DNA of 42,147 bases from JAAYEA01 sp012689325. Lineage in GTDB: Bacteria; Chloroflexota; Anaerolineae; JAAYEA01. Numbering within the stretch: position 1 is the first letter of the stretch; each line of letters opens with the position of its first letter. The position numbers and the translations under genes were made by a program. Below, in pieces: positions 23,491 through 31,930 of the stretch. The stretch spans positions 1 to 42,147 of the forward strand of contig DAITVZ010000047.1 in the NCBI GenBank assembly GCA_036841525.1. The letters run 5' to 3'. The notes beneath the pieces were generated by a model. The model saw nothing but the letters and a program-made list of their open reading frames with translations, ran no database searches and was not told where the DNA came from.

Positions 23491-24402
23491 TCAGGCTCTC
23501 CAGGTCATCAGCGGCGCCAGGTTGGCGAGGATCTCGTCCAGGTAGCGCGAGGCCGTCTCGTCCAGCGGCATTTTGCCGTTGCGCTTGAGCGGGCAGGCGA
23601 TCACGCCGCGGCGGTAGAGCACCTCCTTGTACATCCCCGAGAGCTGGTGCTCGAAGAAAAAGAGGGGCGCCATCTCTTTATAGATGTGCAGCGCGCGGGC
23701 CTCGTCGCCGGCCTCCAGCGCGTTCCAAAAGGCCACCACCACGTCGGTGACGTGGCAGCCGGGCATGTTGCCGCACGACCCCCGGCGGTACTCCTCGATC
23801 AGGTAGCGCCCGCCGGCGCCGCCCATGACGCCCCAGCACGAGCCGTCGTTCCCGGCCAGCAGGGCGCTCAGCTTGAGGGTGCTGGGCGTGGTCTCTTCTT
23901 TGACATAACGGACCCATTCGATCTCGCGGCAGAGCCGCAGCAGGAACTCGGCGCCCATGTTGGTGCCGATGGGCGGGTCATAGTTCTGGATGAACACCGG
24001 CAGCCGCGCCGCGTCCGCGATGGCCCGGTAATAGTCCAGGATGACCTGGTCGGAGAGCGCCGCGCGCTTGATGTAGGGCGGCATGGCGATGACGCCGTCG
24101 GCGCCGATCTGGCGGGCGTGGGCGGCGAACTGGGCGGCCACCTCCTGCGTCACCCCGGCCACGCCGATGATGGCCGGGACGCGGCCGGCGTTGCGTTCCA
24201 CCAGCGCCTCGGCAAGCGTCATCCGCTCCGCGTCGCTGAGGGAGGTGAACTCGCTGGCGTTGACGGGGAAGACCAGGCCGTGCGCCCCGCACTCGATGCA
24301 AAAATCCACCAGGCGGCGCAAGCTGGGCACGTCGATCTCGCCGTTCTCCTGAAAGGGCGTGGAAGGGATGGTATAGATGCCCCGGAAGGGTTCCCTGTGC
24401 AT
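23491..24402 (-). CDS. Dihydrodipicolinate synthase-family aldolase / lyase
   Basis: A 303-residue class I aldolase of the DapA family. The Schiff-base lysine is K168 in RYVKEET and the conserved Tyr is Y141 in QNYDPP. The strand that carries GTTGE in true DHDPS reads FPVNASEF (45-52), so lysine biosynthesis is unlikely. Family relatives cleave 2-keto-3-deoxy-aldonates, 4-hydroxy-2-ketoglutarate or N-acetylneuraminate. Since an acid-sugar dehydratase gene follows after one base, 2-keto-3-deoxy sugar acid cleavage to pyruvate and an aldehyde is the best guess. GGAGG lies 6 bases before the ATG at 24402. First gene of a five-gene operon with its own promoter. Confidence 0.85.
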   Translation of the reverse strand: MHREPFRGIYTIPSTPFQENGEIDVPSLRRLVDFCIECGAHGLVFPVNASEFTSLSDAERMTLAEALVERNAGRVPAIIGVAGVTQEVAAQFAAHARQIGADGVIAMPPYIKRAALSDQVILDYYRAIADAARLPVFIQNYDPPIGTNMGAEFLLRLCREIEWVRYVKEETTPSTLKLSALLAGNDGSCWGVMGGAGGRYLIEEYRRGSCGNMPGCHVTDVVVAFWNALEAGDEARALHIYKEMAPLFFFEHQLSGMYKEVLYRRGVIACPLKRNGKMPLDETASRYLDEILANLAPLMTWRA

Positions 24403-24433
24403 AGCGCCTCCTTGCTTCTATCGACACCGGCGC

Positions 24434-24461
24434 ATTATAGGCCGCTTCGGGGGGCTGGCAA
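24434..24461 (-). promoter_or_regulatory. Promoter of the sugar-acid operon
   Basis: On the minus strand TTGCCA (24456-24461), a 16-base spacer and TATAAT (24434-24439), about 30 bases before the ATG at 24402. It is back to back with the promoter of the plus-strand neighbour. Confidence 0.7.
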
Positions 24462-24470
24462 GACGGGGCG

Positions 24471-24499
24471 TTGGACGCGGGCGCGCAACCGGCTATAAT
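24471..24499 (+). promoter_or_regulatory. Promoter of the helicase-associated-domain gene, leaderless
   Basis: TTGGAC (24471-24476), 17 bases, TATAAT (24494-24499). The ATG at 24507 begins 7 bases after the -10, which is where transcription should start, so the mRNA is predicted to have no leader. Confidence 0.65.
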
Positions 24500-24506
24500 G
24501 GGCGGC

Positions 24507-26198
24507 ATGAAAGAGCTGCGCCAATGCCTGATCGAGTATCCGCCGGTGATGCTGGAGGCCATCGCCCAGGGCTGGGGCCTGACCGTGCGCGGCGCCGAGA
24601 TCGAGTCCGAGGAGGCGCAGGCGGCGGTGGTGGAGGCGCTGGCCAGCCGGATACTGACGCCGGAGGCGGTGGCGGAGGTACTGGCCCGGCTGAGCCCGCC
24701 CGAGATGGCGGCCCTGGCCGACGTGGCCAAGCGTGGCTTGGTCCCCGCGCGCGCCTGGCTGCGCGACCACGGCAAGATCGACCGGCCGGGCCCGGCCAAG
24801 CTGGAGCGCACCCGCCCCTGGTTGGCGCCGGAATCGCCCGCCGAGCGGCTCTGGTACCTGGGGCTGGTCTATCGCGGCTACGGGCTGGTCAGCCAGGATC
24901 GCGGCGAGGTCTATTTCATCCCGCCGGACCTGCTCAGCCTCTTGCCGTTCGCGCCCGCGCCGCCGGAGCCGGTGCGCCTGGAGCCGGGGCCAGCGCCGGC
25001 GCGCCCCCTGGAGGGCCCGGACCTGCCCGCCGACATCCTGGCGCTCCTCAGCTATGTGCGGAGCCACGAGCTGCGGCTGGCCCAGGGCGCCTACCTGGCC
25101 CGCCGCGACGTGGCTGCGCTGCGAGAGCGGCTTTCGCGATCCGACGAGGGCTATGTGGCCTGGGCCCAGCGGCTCACGCTGCGGCTGGGGCTCTTGCGCC
25201 GCGAGGGCCAGCGGCTGCGGCCCAGCCCGGCGGCGCGCGACTGGCTGCAGGCGCCCCCGGCCCAACGCCTCCGGGCGCTCCTGGAGGCCTGGCGCGAGGA
25301 CCGCGGCTGGAACGAGCTGCGCCAGCTCCCTGGCCTGCGGCTGGACCAGGCCGGGCCGCGCCTGGACCCGCGCCTGCCCCGCCAGCGGGCGCTGGACGAG
25401 CTGCGACGGCTCCAGCCGGGGGCCTGGTATGCGCTGGAGAGCTGGGTGCGGGCCATGCAGCAAGGGCAGCCCGATTTCCTTCGGCCTGATGGCGATTACG
25501 ACGCCTGGTATATCCGCGACGCCGCCAGCGGCCACTACCTCAGCGGCTATGAGCATTGGGACCGCATCGAGGGGGCGCTGCTGCGCCATTACGTGGGCGG
25601 GCCGCTGCATTGGCTGGGGATCACCCGGCTGGGCGGGGAGGCGGCCAAGCCCGAGCTCGCCGCCGCTTTTGCGCTGACGCCGGCGGGCGCGGCGCTGCTG
25701 GAGGTGGAGGGCGTCGCCTGGCCGGAGGTTCCCGAGCGCCCGCTCGCCCTGGAGCGCGAGGGGAGGGTGCGCGCCTGGCCGGAGACGAGCCTCTACGACC
25801 GCTACCAGTTGGAGCGCTTGGCGGAGCGAGAGGGCGCGGCCGGCGCGCTGACCTATCGCATCACCCAGCGGGCGCTCTGGCGGAGCATGGCCGAGGGCGT
25901 GGAGGCGGAGCAGGTCATCGCCTTTCTTCGGCGCGCCTCCGGCGGGCGCATCCCTGCCGAGCTGGCGGAGAGCCTTCGCGGGTGGGCGGCGAGCTTTGGC
26001 CGCGTCAAGCTGGCCAACGTGACGCTCTTGGTGGCGCGGGACGCCGAGACCATGGGCGAGCTCCGCGCCCTGCCCGAGGTGCAGCCCTTTATCCGCTATG
26101 CCCTGTCGCCGCGGGCCGTGGCTGTGGACGAGGGCCGCATGGCCGAGCTGGCCGAGCTGCTGAAAAAGCTGGGCTATTGGCCCAAGATCGAGGAGTGA
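24507..26198 (+). CDS. Helicase-associated (XPB/Ssl2-like, Helicase_C_3) domain protein
   Basis: A 563-residue cytoplasmic protein. The N-terminus has LIEYPPVMLEAIAQGWGL and LARLSPPEMAALADVA. The middle is rich in Leu/Arg helices with winged-helix-like spacing. The C-terminus (about 430-563; ETSLYDRYQLERLAE and RVKLANVTLLVARDAETMGEL) matches the XPB/Ssl2-like N-terminal / helicase-associated domain often seen in Chloroflexota and Actinomycetota. No Walker A or DEAD motif is present, so it is not a helicase itself; it may recruit DNA or a helicase partner. In-frame openings upstream start inside the promoter and are rejected. The start codon has no ribosome binding site, as expected for a leaderless mRNA. 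Function unknown. Confidence 0.75.
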   Translation: MKELRQCLIEYPPVMLEAIAQGWGLTVRGAEIESEEAQAAVVEALASRILTPEAVAEVLARLSPPEMAALADVAKRGLVPARAWLRDHGKIDRPGPAKLERTRPWLAPESPAERLWYLGLVYRGYGLVSQDRGEVYFIPPDLLSLLPFAPAPPEPVRLEPGPAPARPLEGPDLPADILALLSYVRSHELRLAQGAYLARRDVAALRERLSRSDEGYVAWAQRLTLRLGLLRREGQRLRPSPAARDWLQAPPAQRLRALLEAWREDRGWNELRQLPGLRLDQAGPRLDPRLPRQRALDELRRLQPGAWYALESWVRAMQQGQPDFLRPDGDYDAWYIRDAASGHYLSGYEHWDRIEGALLRHYVGGPLHWLGITRLGGEAAKPELAAAFALTPAGAALLEVEGVAWPEVPERPLALEREGRVRAWPETSLYDRYQLERLAEREGAAGALTYRITQRALWRSMAEGVEAEQVIAFLRRASGGRIPAELAESLRGWAASFGRVKLANVTLLVARDAETMGELRALPEVQPFIRYALSPRAVAVDEGRMAELAELLKKLGYWPKIEE

Positions 26199-26272
26199 GC
26201 CGTCTTCCGGCCAGAGCGCGATCAATCGCGCACTACCAACGCCCCGGTTTGACCATTCAGGAGGGTATAGCC

Positions 26273-27445
26273 ATGCCATCATCGCTCAGCGTGCTCTATG
26301 ATCGGGCGGTCAGCGCCTTCGCGTCGCTCTATGGCGCGCCGCCGCAAGTGGTGGTCGCCGCGCCGGGGCGGGTCAACCTCATCGGCGAGCACACCGACTA
26401 TAACGACGGGTTCGTCATGCCGGTGGCCATCGACCGCCAGGTGGTGATCGCGGCCTCGCCTCGCGACGATGACCGCGTCGAGCTCCACTCGCTGGACATG
26501 GGCGGCCAGTCCGCCTTTTCCCTGGGCGATATCCGGCCCGACCCCCGGCAGCGCTGGAGCAACTATCAGCGCGGCGTCGCGCTCATGCTGCAAAAGCAGG
26601 GCCATCGCATCGGCGGGATGAACGCCGTCATCACCGGCGACGTGCCCATCGGCGCGGGGCTGAGCTCGTCGGCGGCGGTGGAGGTGGCCACCGGCTATAC
26701 CTTCAAGACGCTCTATGGGCTGGAGCTGGACCGGGTGGCGCTGGCGCTCTTGGCGCAGCGGGCCGAGAACGAGTTCGTGGGGATGCGCTGCGGGATCATG
26801 GACCAGTACATCAGCGCGCTGGGCCAGGCCAACCACGCCCTGATGATCGACTGCCGCTCGCTCGAGTACAAGCTGGTCCCCGTGCCGCCGGGCGTCTCCA
26901 TCATTGTCTGCGACACGCGGGTGCAGCGCGGGCTGGTGGATTCCGAGTACAACGCCCGCCGCCTGGAGTGCGAGACGGGGGCGCGGCTGCTGGGCGTACG
27001 CGCGCTGCGCGACGTGACCCCCGCCGAGTTCGAGCGCCGCGCCGCCGAGCTCCCCGAGCTGACCCGCCGCCGCTGCCGCCACGTGGTCTATGAAGACCAG
27101 CGCGTGCTGGATAGCATCGCGGCGCTGGAGCGCGGCGACCTGGCCGCCTTTGGCGCGCTGATGGCCGCCTCCCACGCCAGCCTGCGGGACGACTATCAGG
27201 TGAGCTGCAAGCAACTGGACATCATGGTGGAGGCGGCCGCGGCGCTGCCCGGCGTCCATGGCGCGCGCATGACCGGCGCGGGCTTTGGCGGCTGCACCGT
27301 GAACCTGGTGGAGAGCGGGCAGGCCGCGGCCTTTTCCGCGGCGGTGGCCGCCGCCTACGCCCAGGCCACGGGCCTCACGCCGCAGATCTATGTCTGCCGC
27401 GCGGAGGACGGCGTGCGGGCGCTCAGTAGTAGACCCGCTCCGTGA
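26273..27445 (+). CDS. galK: Galactokinase
   Basis: A 390-residue GHMP-family kinase that phosphorylates galactose to galactose 1-phosphate in the Leloir pathway. GRVNLIGEHTDYNDG is the galactokinase signature near residue 30. PIGAGLSSSAAVE is the GHMP ATP-binding motif. MRCGIMDQYIS carries the catalytic Asp, and MTGAGFGGC is the third GHMP motif. The length is normal. The ATG at 26273 has AGGAGGG (26259-26265) 7 bases upstream. It lies 74 bases after the helicase-associated gene and may be read through from it. No galT or galE is adjacent. Its last 23 bases overlap the ogt gene on the other strand. Confidence 0.93.
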   Translation: MPSSLSVLYDRAVSAFASLYGAPPQVVVAAPGRVNLIGEHTDYNDGFVMPVAIDRQVVIAASPRDDDRVELHSLDMGGQSAFSLGDIRPDPRQRWSNYQRGVALMLQKQGHRIGGMNAVITGDVPIGAGLSSSAAVEVATGYTFKTLYGLELDRVALALLAQRAENEFVGMRCGIMDQYISALGQANHALMIDCRSLEYKLVPVPPGVSIIVCDTRVQRGLVDSEYNARRLECETGARLLGVRALRDVTPAEFERRAAELPELTRRRCRHVVYEDQRVLDSIAALERGDLAAFGALMAASHASLRDDYQVSCKQLDIMVEAAAALPGVHGARMTGAGFGGCTVNLVESGQAAAFSAAVAAAYAQATGLTPQIYVCRAEDGVRALSSRPAP

Positions 27446-27971
27446 GCGCCCGGCCCTCCGCTACCTGGACCCCCTCGCGCTGGAGCAGCGCCTGCTTCAT
27501 GGCGGCGCCGCCCTGAAAGCCGCCCAGCCGCAGGTCCGAGGTCAGGGCGCGATGGCAGGGGATGAGCAGAGGGAAGGGGTTGTGCGCCAGCGCGCTCCCC
27601 GCCGCCCGCGCATGGCTCGGCAGGCCCAGATGGCGGGCCAGGCGGCCATAGGTGCTCACCCAGCCGCGGGGGATGGCGTGCTCGGCGCGCAGCACCGCCT
27701 GCTGGAAGGGTGAGCACGCCTCCAGCGCCAGCCCGCCCAGGTCAAAGACGATGGGCGCGCCGTCCAGGTAGCGCTGCAGATCGGCGGCCAGCGCGCGCAT
27801 CGCCGCGGTGGAGCCCGCCCGCGCCTGCGGATAGGCCGCCGCCAGCGCCGTCGTGGCGGATCTCCCCGGCCGGGGCAGGAACACCCGCCGGACGCGCCCC
27901 GTCTCTTCCGACCAGGCCAGCGCGATCTCGCCCCAGGGCGAGGGGATGAGTAGATAGGGTACCCCCGACAT
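27423..27971 (-). CDS. ogt: Methylated-DNA--protein-cysteine methyltransferase
   Basis: A 182-residue O6-alkylguanine-DNA alkyltransferase. The suicide cysteine is in IPCHRAL and is preceded by the helix-turn-helix segment WVSTYGRLARHLGLPSHARAAG. LGGFQGG follows. The N-terminal domain is short but complete. It removes alkyl groups from guanine O6, a one-use repair reaction. The ATG at 27971 has GGAGG 4 to 8 bases upstream. The gene converges on galK and overlaps it by 23 bases (27423-27445), so both stops lie inside the partner. No Ada regulatory domain is fused, so Ogt type rather than Ada. Confidence 0.92.
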   Translation of the reverse strand: MSGVPYLLIPSPWGEIALAWSEETGRVRRVFLPRPGRSATTALAAAYPQARAGSTAAMRALAADLQRYLDGAPIVFDLGGLALEACSPFQQAVLRAEHAIPRGWVSTYGRLARHLGLPSHARAAGSALAHNPFPLLIPCHRALTSDLRLGGFQGGAAMKQALLQREGVQVAEGRALTERVYY

Positions 27972-28009
27972 GCCGCCTCCTCGCTGTTCCGGCTTTCCCG
28001 CGGCGCGAC

Positions 28010-28037
28010 TTGTCTATCCCGCCGATTCAGGTAAAAT
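28010..28037 (+). promoter_or_regulatory. Promoter of the MFS transporter gene
   Basis: TTGTCT (28010-28015), a 16-base spacer and TAAAAT (28032-28037), 67 bases before the ATG at 28105. Confidence 0.6.
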
Positions 28038-28104
28038 AGCCCGATGGTGGCCTGCTGCCAGGCCGCGCGCCGGGACACCAAGTATCCTCTGAGGTGATCG
28101 CCTG

Positions 28105-29307
28105 ATGAACCGTGTGCTATCCAACCTGACCGCGCCGATCTGGTCCAGGAACTTGATCATTCTGGCCGCCGTGACCTTCCTGAACCGCTTCGGCCAGGGG
28201 GTGCTCGGCGGCGCCAGCATGAACTTTTTCGTCGAAACCCTGGGCCTCACCGACGGCCAGGTGCTGGCCATGGAGGGCATCCGCGAGATCCCGGGGCTGA
28301 GCCTGATGTTCATCGCCGCGCTGATCCGCTTCTTGCCCCTGGCCCATCAATCGGTCCTCGCCGTGGTGCTGATGGGCCTCGGCTACATCCTTTATGCGCC
28401 GGTGAGCTCGTATGGCGGGCTCGTCTTTGCCTCGCTGCTGGCCAGCCTGGGCATGCACATGTGGATGCCCATCTATCCCTCGCTGAGCATGGGCATGGCC
28501 ACCAAAGAGACCTCCGGCCGCGTGCTGGGCGCGCTGGGCGCGGTGGGGGCGCTGGCCGCCATCGCCGGCATGGGCGTGATCGCCCTCTCCTCCAAGGTGC
28601 TGGCGGATATGTCCTTGCGAGTCTATTACGTGATCGGCGGCGCGATCATTGTCTTTTCCGGCCTGCTGACGCTCAAGCTCCCGCGCAACATCGGCGCCAC
28701 CGCCCGCCCCCAGCCCAAGATGCTGGTGAGCAAGCGCTATTGGCTCTATTACGTGCTGACCTTTTTCGAGGGCTCGCGCAAAGAGGTGCTGGGCACCTTT
28801 GTCACCCTGTTCCTGGTCAAGGTGTTCAATTTCGAGGTCTGGCAGACGAGCACGCTCTTGCTTGCCAGCAGCGCGATCAACTTTGTCGCCTCGCCCTATA
28901 TGGGCTACATGATCGACCGGCACGGGGAGCGCAAGACCCTGGCCGCCAGCTATATCCTGCTGGCGCTGGGCTGCATCGGCTATGCCACCATCCGCAGCAT
29001 CTGGCTGCTCATCCCCGTGGCGCTGATGATGAAGATGCTGGTGCTGATGAGCATGGGGCTGAACACCTATGTCAACAAGATGGCCCCGCAGGAAGAGCTC
29101 ATGCCCACCCTCTCCACCGGCGTGAGCATCAACCACGTCACCTCGGTGGCCATGCCGCTGATCGCCGGGGCGGTGCTGCCCTTCGTGGGCTATACGGGCA
29201 TCTTTTTGGGTACCGGCGCGCTCATCGCCTGCTCCATCCCCTTCGCGCTGGCCATGCGCCACGCCAAGCCCATGGTGTTGGAGGCCAGCCCCGCCGCGGC
29301 CGATTAA
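28105..29307 (+). CDS. Major facilitator superfamily transporter
   Basis: A 400-residue protein with about twelve hydrophobic helices in two halves. The loop motif MIDRHGERKTLAASYILLALG after the seventh or eighth helix (key residues DRHGERK) is the MFS loop signature, repeated in weaker form in the first half. The middle loop has KLPRNIGATARPQPK. The start is ATG 28105, with GAGGTGAT 8 bases upstream. Substrate unknown. It is a single-gene unit with its own promoter and a good terminator. It lies next to ogt and galK, but a sugar role cannot be claimed from position alone. Confidence 0.85.
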   Translation: MNRVLSNLTAPIWSRNLIILAAVTFLNRFGQGVLGGASMNFFVETLGLTDGQVLAMEGIREIPGLSLMFIAALIRFLPLAHQSVLAVVLMGLGYILYAPVSSYGGLVFASLLASLGMHMWMPIYPSLSMGMATKETSGRVLGALGAVGALAAIAGMGVIALSSKVLADMSLRVYYVIGGAIIVFSGLLTLKLPRNIGATARPQPKMLVSKRYWLYYVLTFFEGSRKEVLGTFVTLFLVKVFNFEVWQTSTLLLASSAINFVASPYMGYMIDRHGERKTLAASYILLALGCIGYATIRSIWLLIPVALMMKMLVLMSMGLNTYVNKMAPQEELMPTLSTGVSINHVTSVAMPLIAGAVLPFVGYTGIFLGTGALIACSIPFALAMRHAKPMVLEASPAAAD

Positions 29308-29310
29308 GCT

Positions 29311-29413
29311 CCACCGCAGCGGCGCAGAGGGCGCAGAGCCGGGACAACCGTCCCGGCTTTTCTGCTCTCTTGACCCTTCTTGTCCTCTGCGTTCTCCGCG
29401 TCTCCGCGGTGGG
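29311..29413. repeat. Inverted-repeat element, copy A
   Basis: Left arm CCACCGCAGCGGCGCAGAGG (29311-29330, continuing to 29338). Right arm 29384-29413 carries CTCTGCGTTCTCCGCGTCTC. The two arms are imperfect inverted repeats. A terminator hairpin sits between them. Copies B and C lie at 30651 and 33650. Confidence 0.75.
29337..29362 (+). terminator. Terminator of the MFS gene, inside repeat copy A
   Basis: A perfect 9-base-pair stem AGCCGGGAC and GTCCCGGCT with an AACC loop, followed by TTT and CT. Confidence 0.8.
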
Positions 29414-29423
29414 TCATACTCTG

Positions 29424-30620
29424 CTAATCCGCCAGCGCCTGGTAGGCCAGCACGCGGAACTGGCTGCCGAAGGGATAGGCATGGTTCATGAGTTGGGTCA
29501 TGAGGAGATACACGAGGCCTTCTCGCTGGTCCATGCGGAACGTCGTGGAGGCAGCGCCGCCCCAACCGAACACCCCCTTGGACCCGACCACACCCGATTG
29601 CGCCACATCCATCACCACGCCGCCGCCCAGCCCAAAGCCCATGCCGGGGCCCAGGGTCGTCTTGGCCAGGTCGCTGGCGAGCACCTCCGGCGTCAGGTGG
29701 TTCTGGGTCATCAGCTCGAGCGTCTTGCGCCCCAGGATGCGCACCCCGTCCAGCACCCCGCCGTTGCAGAGCATCTGGCCGAAGCGCAGGTAATCGTGCA
29801 TGGTGGAGGTCAGCCCCCCGCCGCCGCCGGGGTAGTGGGGCGTGTTGACGAAATCGCCCAGCAGGCGGGACTGCGGGACCTGCAGCCCGCCGCCTTCCGT
29901 GGGCATATAGACCTGGGCGAAGCGCGGCAGCTTGGCCGGGGGCACCAGGAACGCCGTGTCCACCATGCCCAGCGGCGCGAACAGCCGCTCCTGCAGGAAG
30001 CGCTCGAAGGGCAGGCCGGAGACGACCTGCACCAGATAGCCCAGCACGTCGATGGCCGTGCTGTAGCGCCAGGACGAGCCGGGGTGGAAGATCAGCGGCT
30101 GGCGGGCCAGCTTGGACATCATCTCGGCCAGCGTCTGGCAGGGGTCCATCACCCCGGCCCGCAGGTAGAGCTGGTCCAGCGTGTCCGCGCCAAAGGGGTA
30201 GATCAGCCCCGCGGTGTGGGTCAGCAGGTGCTTGACGGTGATGGGCCGCTCCGCGGGGACCAGCTCGGGCGCGTCCGCCGTCCCGCCAACTAGCACTTGC
30301 ATCTCGGCGAACTCGGGCAGGTAGCGCGAGACGGGGTCGTTGAGCTGAAAGTGCCCCTCCTCGTAGAGCATCATCACCGCCGCCGAGGTGATCGGCTTGG
30401 TCATGGAATAGATGCGATAGATGGTGTCCTCGGCCAGGGGGCGCTTGGCCTCCACGTCGGCCCAGCCGACGATCTCAGAGTGCGCGATCTGCCCATGGCG
30501 CGCCACCAGGGTGTGCACGCCGGGCACTTTGCCCTCGTCCACGTAGCGCTGCATCACCGGTCTGATCCGCGCCAGCCGCTCTGACGACATGCCCACGCTT
30601 TCCGGTTTGACCACGTTCAT
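29424..30620 (-). CDS. Serine hydrolase, beta-lactamase / class C esterase family
   Basis: A 398-residue member of the beta-lactamase (PF00144) family. The nucleophile is in SMTK (near residue 79), the second motif is in YSTAID and a GWGG-type third motif replaces KTG. Such proteins act as esterases, D-aminopeptidases or penicillin-binding hydrolases; the family does not imply antibiotic resistance. No signal peptide is obvious. GAGGAGGAG lies just before the ATG at 30620, which is preferred over an ATG 15 bases upstream. It is a single gene flanked by repeat copies A and B. Confidence 0.85.
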   Translation of the reverse strand: MNVVKPESVGMSSERLARIRPVMQRYVDEGKVPGVHTLVARHGQIAHSEIVGWADVEAKRPLAEDTIYRIYSMTKPITSAAVMMLYEEGHFQLNDPVSRYLPEFAEMQVLVGGTADAPELVPAERPITVKHLLTHTAGLIYPFGADTLDQLYLRAGVMDPCQTLAEMMSKLARQPLIFHPGSSWRYSTAIDVLGYLVQVVSGLPFERFLQERLFAPLGMVDTAFLVPPAKLPRFAQVYMPTEGGGLQVPQSRLLGDFVNTPHYPGGGGGLTSTMHDYLRFGQMLCNGGVLDGVRILGRKTLELMTQNHLTPEVLASDLAKTTLGPGMGFGLGGGVVMDVAQSGVVGSKGVFGWGGAASTTFRMDQREGLVYLLMTQLMNHAYPFGSQFRVLAYQALAD

Positions 30621-30650
30621 CAAACTCCTCCTCATTGGCGATCAAGAAAT

Positions 30651-30785
30651 CCACCGCCGAGACGCGGAGGGCGCAGAGCTTTTTCCCCTTTCTTGTGCCT
30701 GTTCTCTCCGTGCTCTCTGTGTCTCCGTGGTGCTCTCCTCTCCTAACCCCTCTTGCTCTCTGCGTTCTCCGCGTCTCGGCGGTGG
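30651..30785. repeat. Inverted-repeat element, copy B
   Basis: The ends are a perfect 19-base inverted repeat, CCACCGCCGAGACGCGGAG (30651-30669) and its complement (30767-30785). A second right-arm-like copy lies inside at 30704-30732, so the element looks nested or duplicated. It overlaps the last codons of the radical SAM gene. Confidence 0.8.
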
Positions 30786-31930
30786 CCTATCTTGAACTGT
30801 ACCAGATTGCCGACTGCCTTGGCCATGGCGGCGGGGTTGGCGAGGATGTTGGAGTAGGCCTGGTTCGCCAGGGGGCAGGCGCAGTTCCCCGCCTTGATGT
30901 AGGCCCGCACCACGTCCGCTTGCGGCGAATGCCAAACGCGCATGAAATCATAGCCCGCTTCGCGCAGCTCGCCCATCGGCTGATCATAGCCCAATACGCA
31001 GCAGGGCCAGACTTGCCCGTACGGGTTGATGTGCGCGTTGGTGATGCCGGCGTAACACGGCAGCACCTGCCGCCCTTCCTGCAGGATGCGCGCCGCGTAC
31101 TCGTAATAGACCAGCCGCAGCGACTCGGTGAGCTGGGCCAGCTCGCGCTTGCCCGCCACGTTCTCCCGGATCTGCCGCGCAAAGGCCCGCGTCAGCGCCG
31201 CGTACTCTTCCGGCGTCGGCGTGATGGGGTCGCCGAGGTTAAAGAACTCGGCCCGTTGCTCGGCGATCTCGTGGCGGTAGCTCTCGATGCCCAGGGTATG
31301 GGCATAGGCGGCGATGGCCTCCACGTCGCCCATGTTGGCGCGCGAGATCACCGTGCCCACCTCCACATGCAGGTTAGGGTAGCGCGCCCGCAGCCGCTTC
31401 AGCCGCTCCAGCGTCTCCAACACCCGCTCGAAATTGCCAGGCACGCCGCGGATGGCGTCGTGTTGCGCGCCGATCCCATCCAGCGAGGGCTTGATGGTGA
31501 GCGGAGCGTCGTGGCCGAGCTCGCGCATCCGGCGCAGCACGCGCTCCGTGGCCGCCTCCACCCGCTGGGGGGCCAGGGCGTTGGTGGGCGAGTGCAGCAC
31601 GCGGGGCGTCAGGTGGCGTAGCGCCAGCTCGAAAATGTCGGCCAGGTCGTCGCGCAGGAACGGCTCGCCGCCGCTGACGTTAAAGAAATAGACGCGCCCC
31701 AGGCTGGCGAAAACCCGCTCGATCTCGTCCAGGGTCAGCTCGTCGGCGCGGCGCTCGGGGTGCTGGCGATACAGCTCCCAGATGCGGCAGGTCTGGCAGC
31801 GCGACTGGCAGGCGTTGGTCACGGAGAAGGTCAGGGTGAAGGGGCGCGGCGCGCGGCGCCACCCCCGATAGGCGAGCTTGGCCGCGGCGATCTGGGGCAG
31901 CAGCTCGGTGAGGTAGTCGCTGGCGTTCAT
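30743..31930 (-). CDS. Radical SAM protein with SPASM-like C-terminus
   Basis: A 395-residue enzyme. The SAM cluster is CQSRCQTC (Cys41, Cys45, Cys48), followed by the glycine-rich NVSGGEPFLRDDL. The C-terminal half has CYAGITNAHINPYGQVWPCC and CACPLANQAY, a SPASM/twitch-type set of cysteines for a second Fe-S cluster. Related proteins modify peptides, lipids or sugars by radical chemistry; the substrate is unknown. The ATG overlaps the phosphodiesterase gene stop by four bases (31927-31930). The last 14 residues (GHRRDAENAESKRG) are coded by repeat copy B, so the true functional end is probably before them. Last gene of the glycan operon. Confidence 0.85.
   Translation of the reverse strand: MNASDYLTELLPQIAAAKLAYRGWRRAPRPFTLTFSVTNACQSRCQTCRIWELYRQHPERRADELTLDEIERVFASLGRVYFFNVSGGEPFLRDDLADIFELALRHLTPRVLHSPTNALAPQRVEAATERVLRRMRELGHDAPLTIKPSLDGIGAQHDAIRGVPGNFERVLETLERLKRLRARYPNLHVEVGTVISRANMGDVEAIAAYAHTLGIESYRHEIAEQRAEFFNLGDPITPTPEEYAALTRAFARQIRENVAGKRELAQLTESLRLVYYEYAARILQEGRQVLPCYAGITNAHINPYGQVWPCCVLGYDQPMGELREAGYDFMRVWHSPQADVVRAYIKAGNCACPLANQAYSNILANPAAMAKAVGNLVQFKIGHRRDAENAESKRG

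Noticed and set aside
29424..30620. Serine hydrolase as an antibiotic-resistance beta-lactamase
   Set aside because: The family is dominated by esterases and peptidases; no KTG triad and no resistance context is visible.
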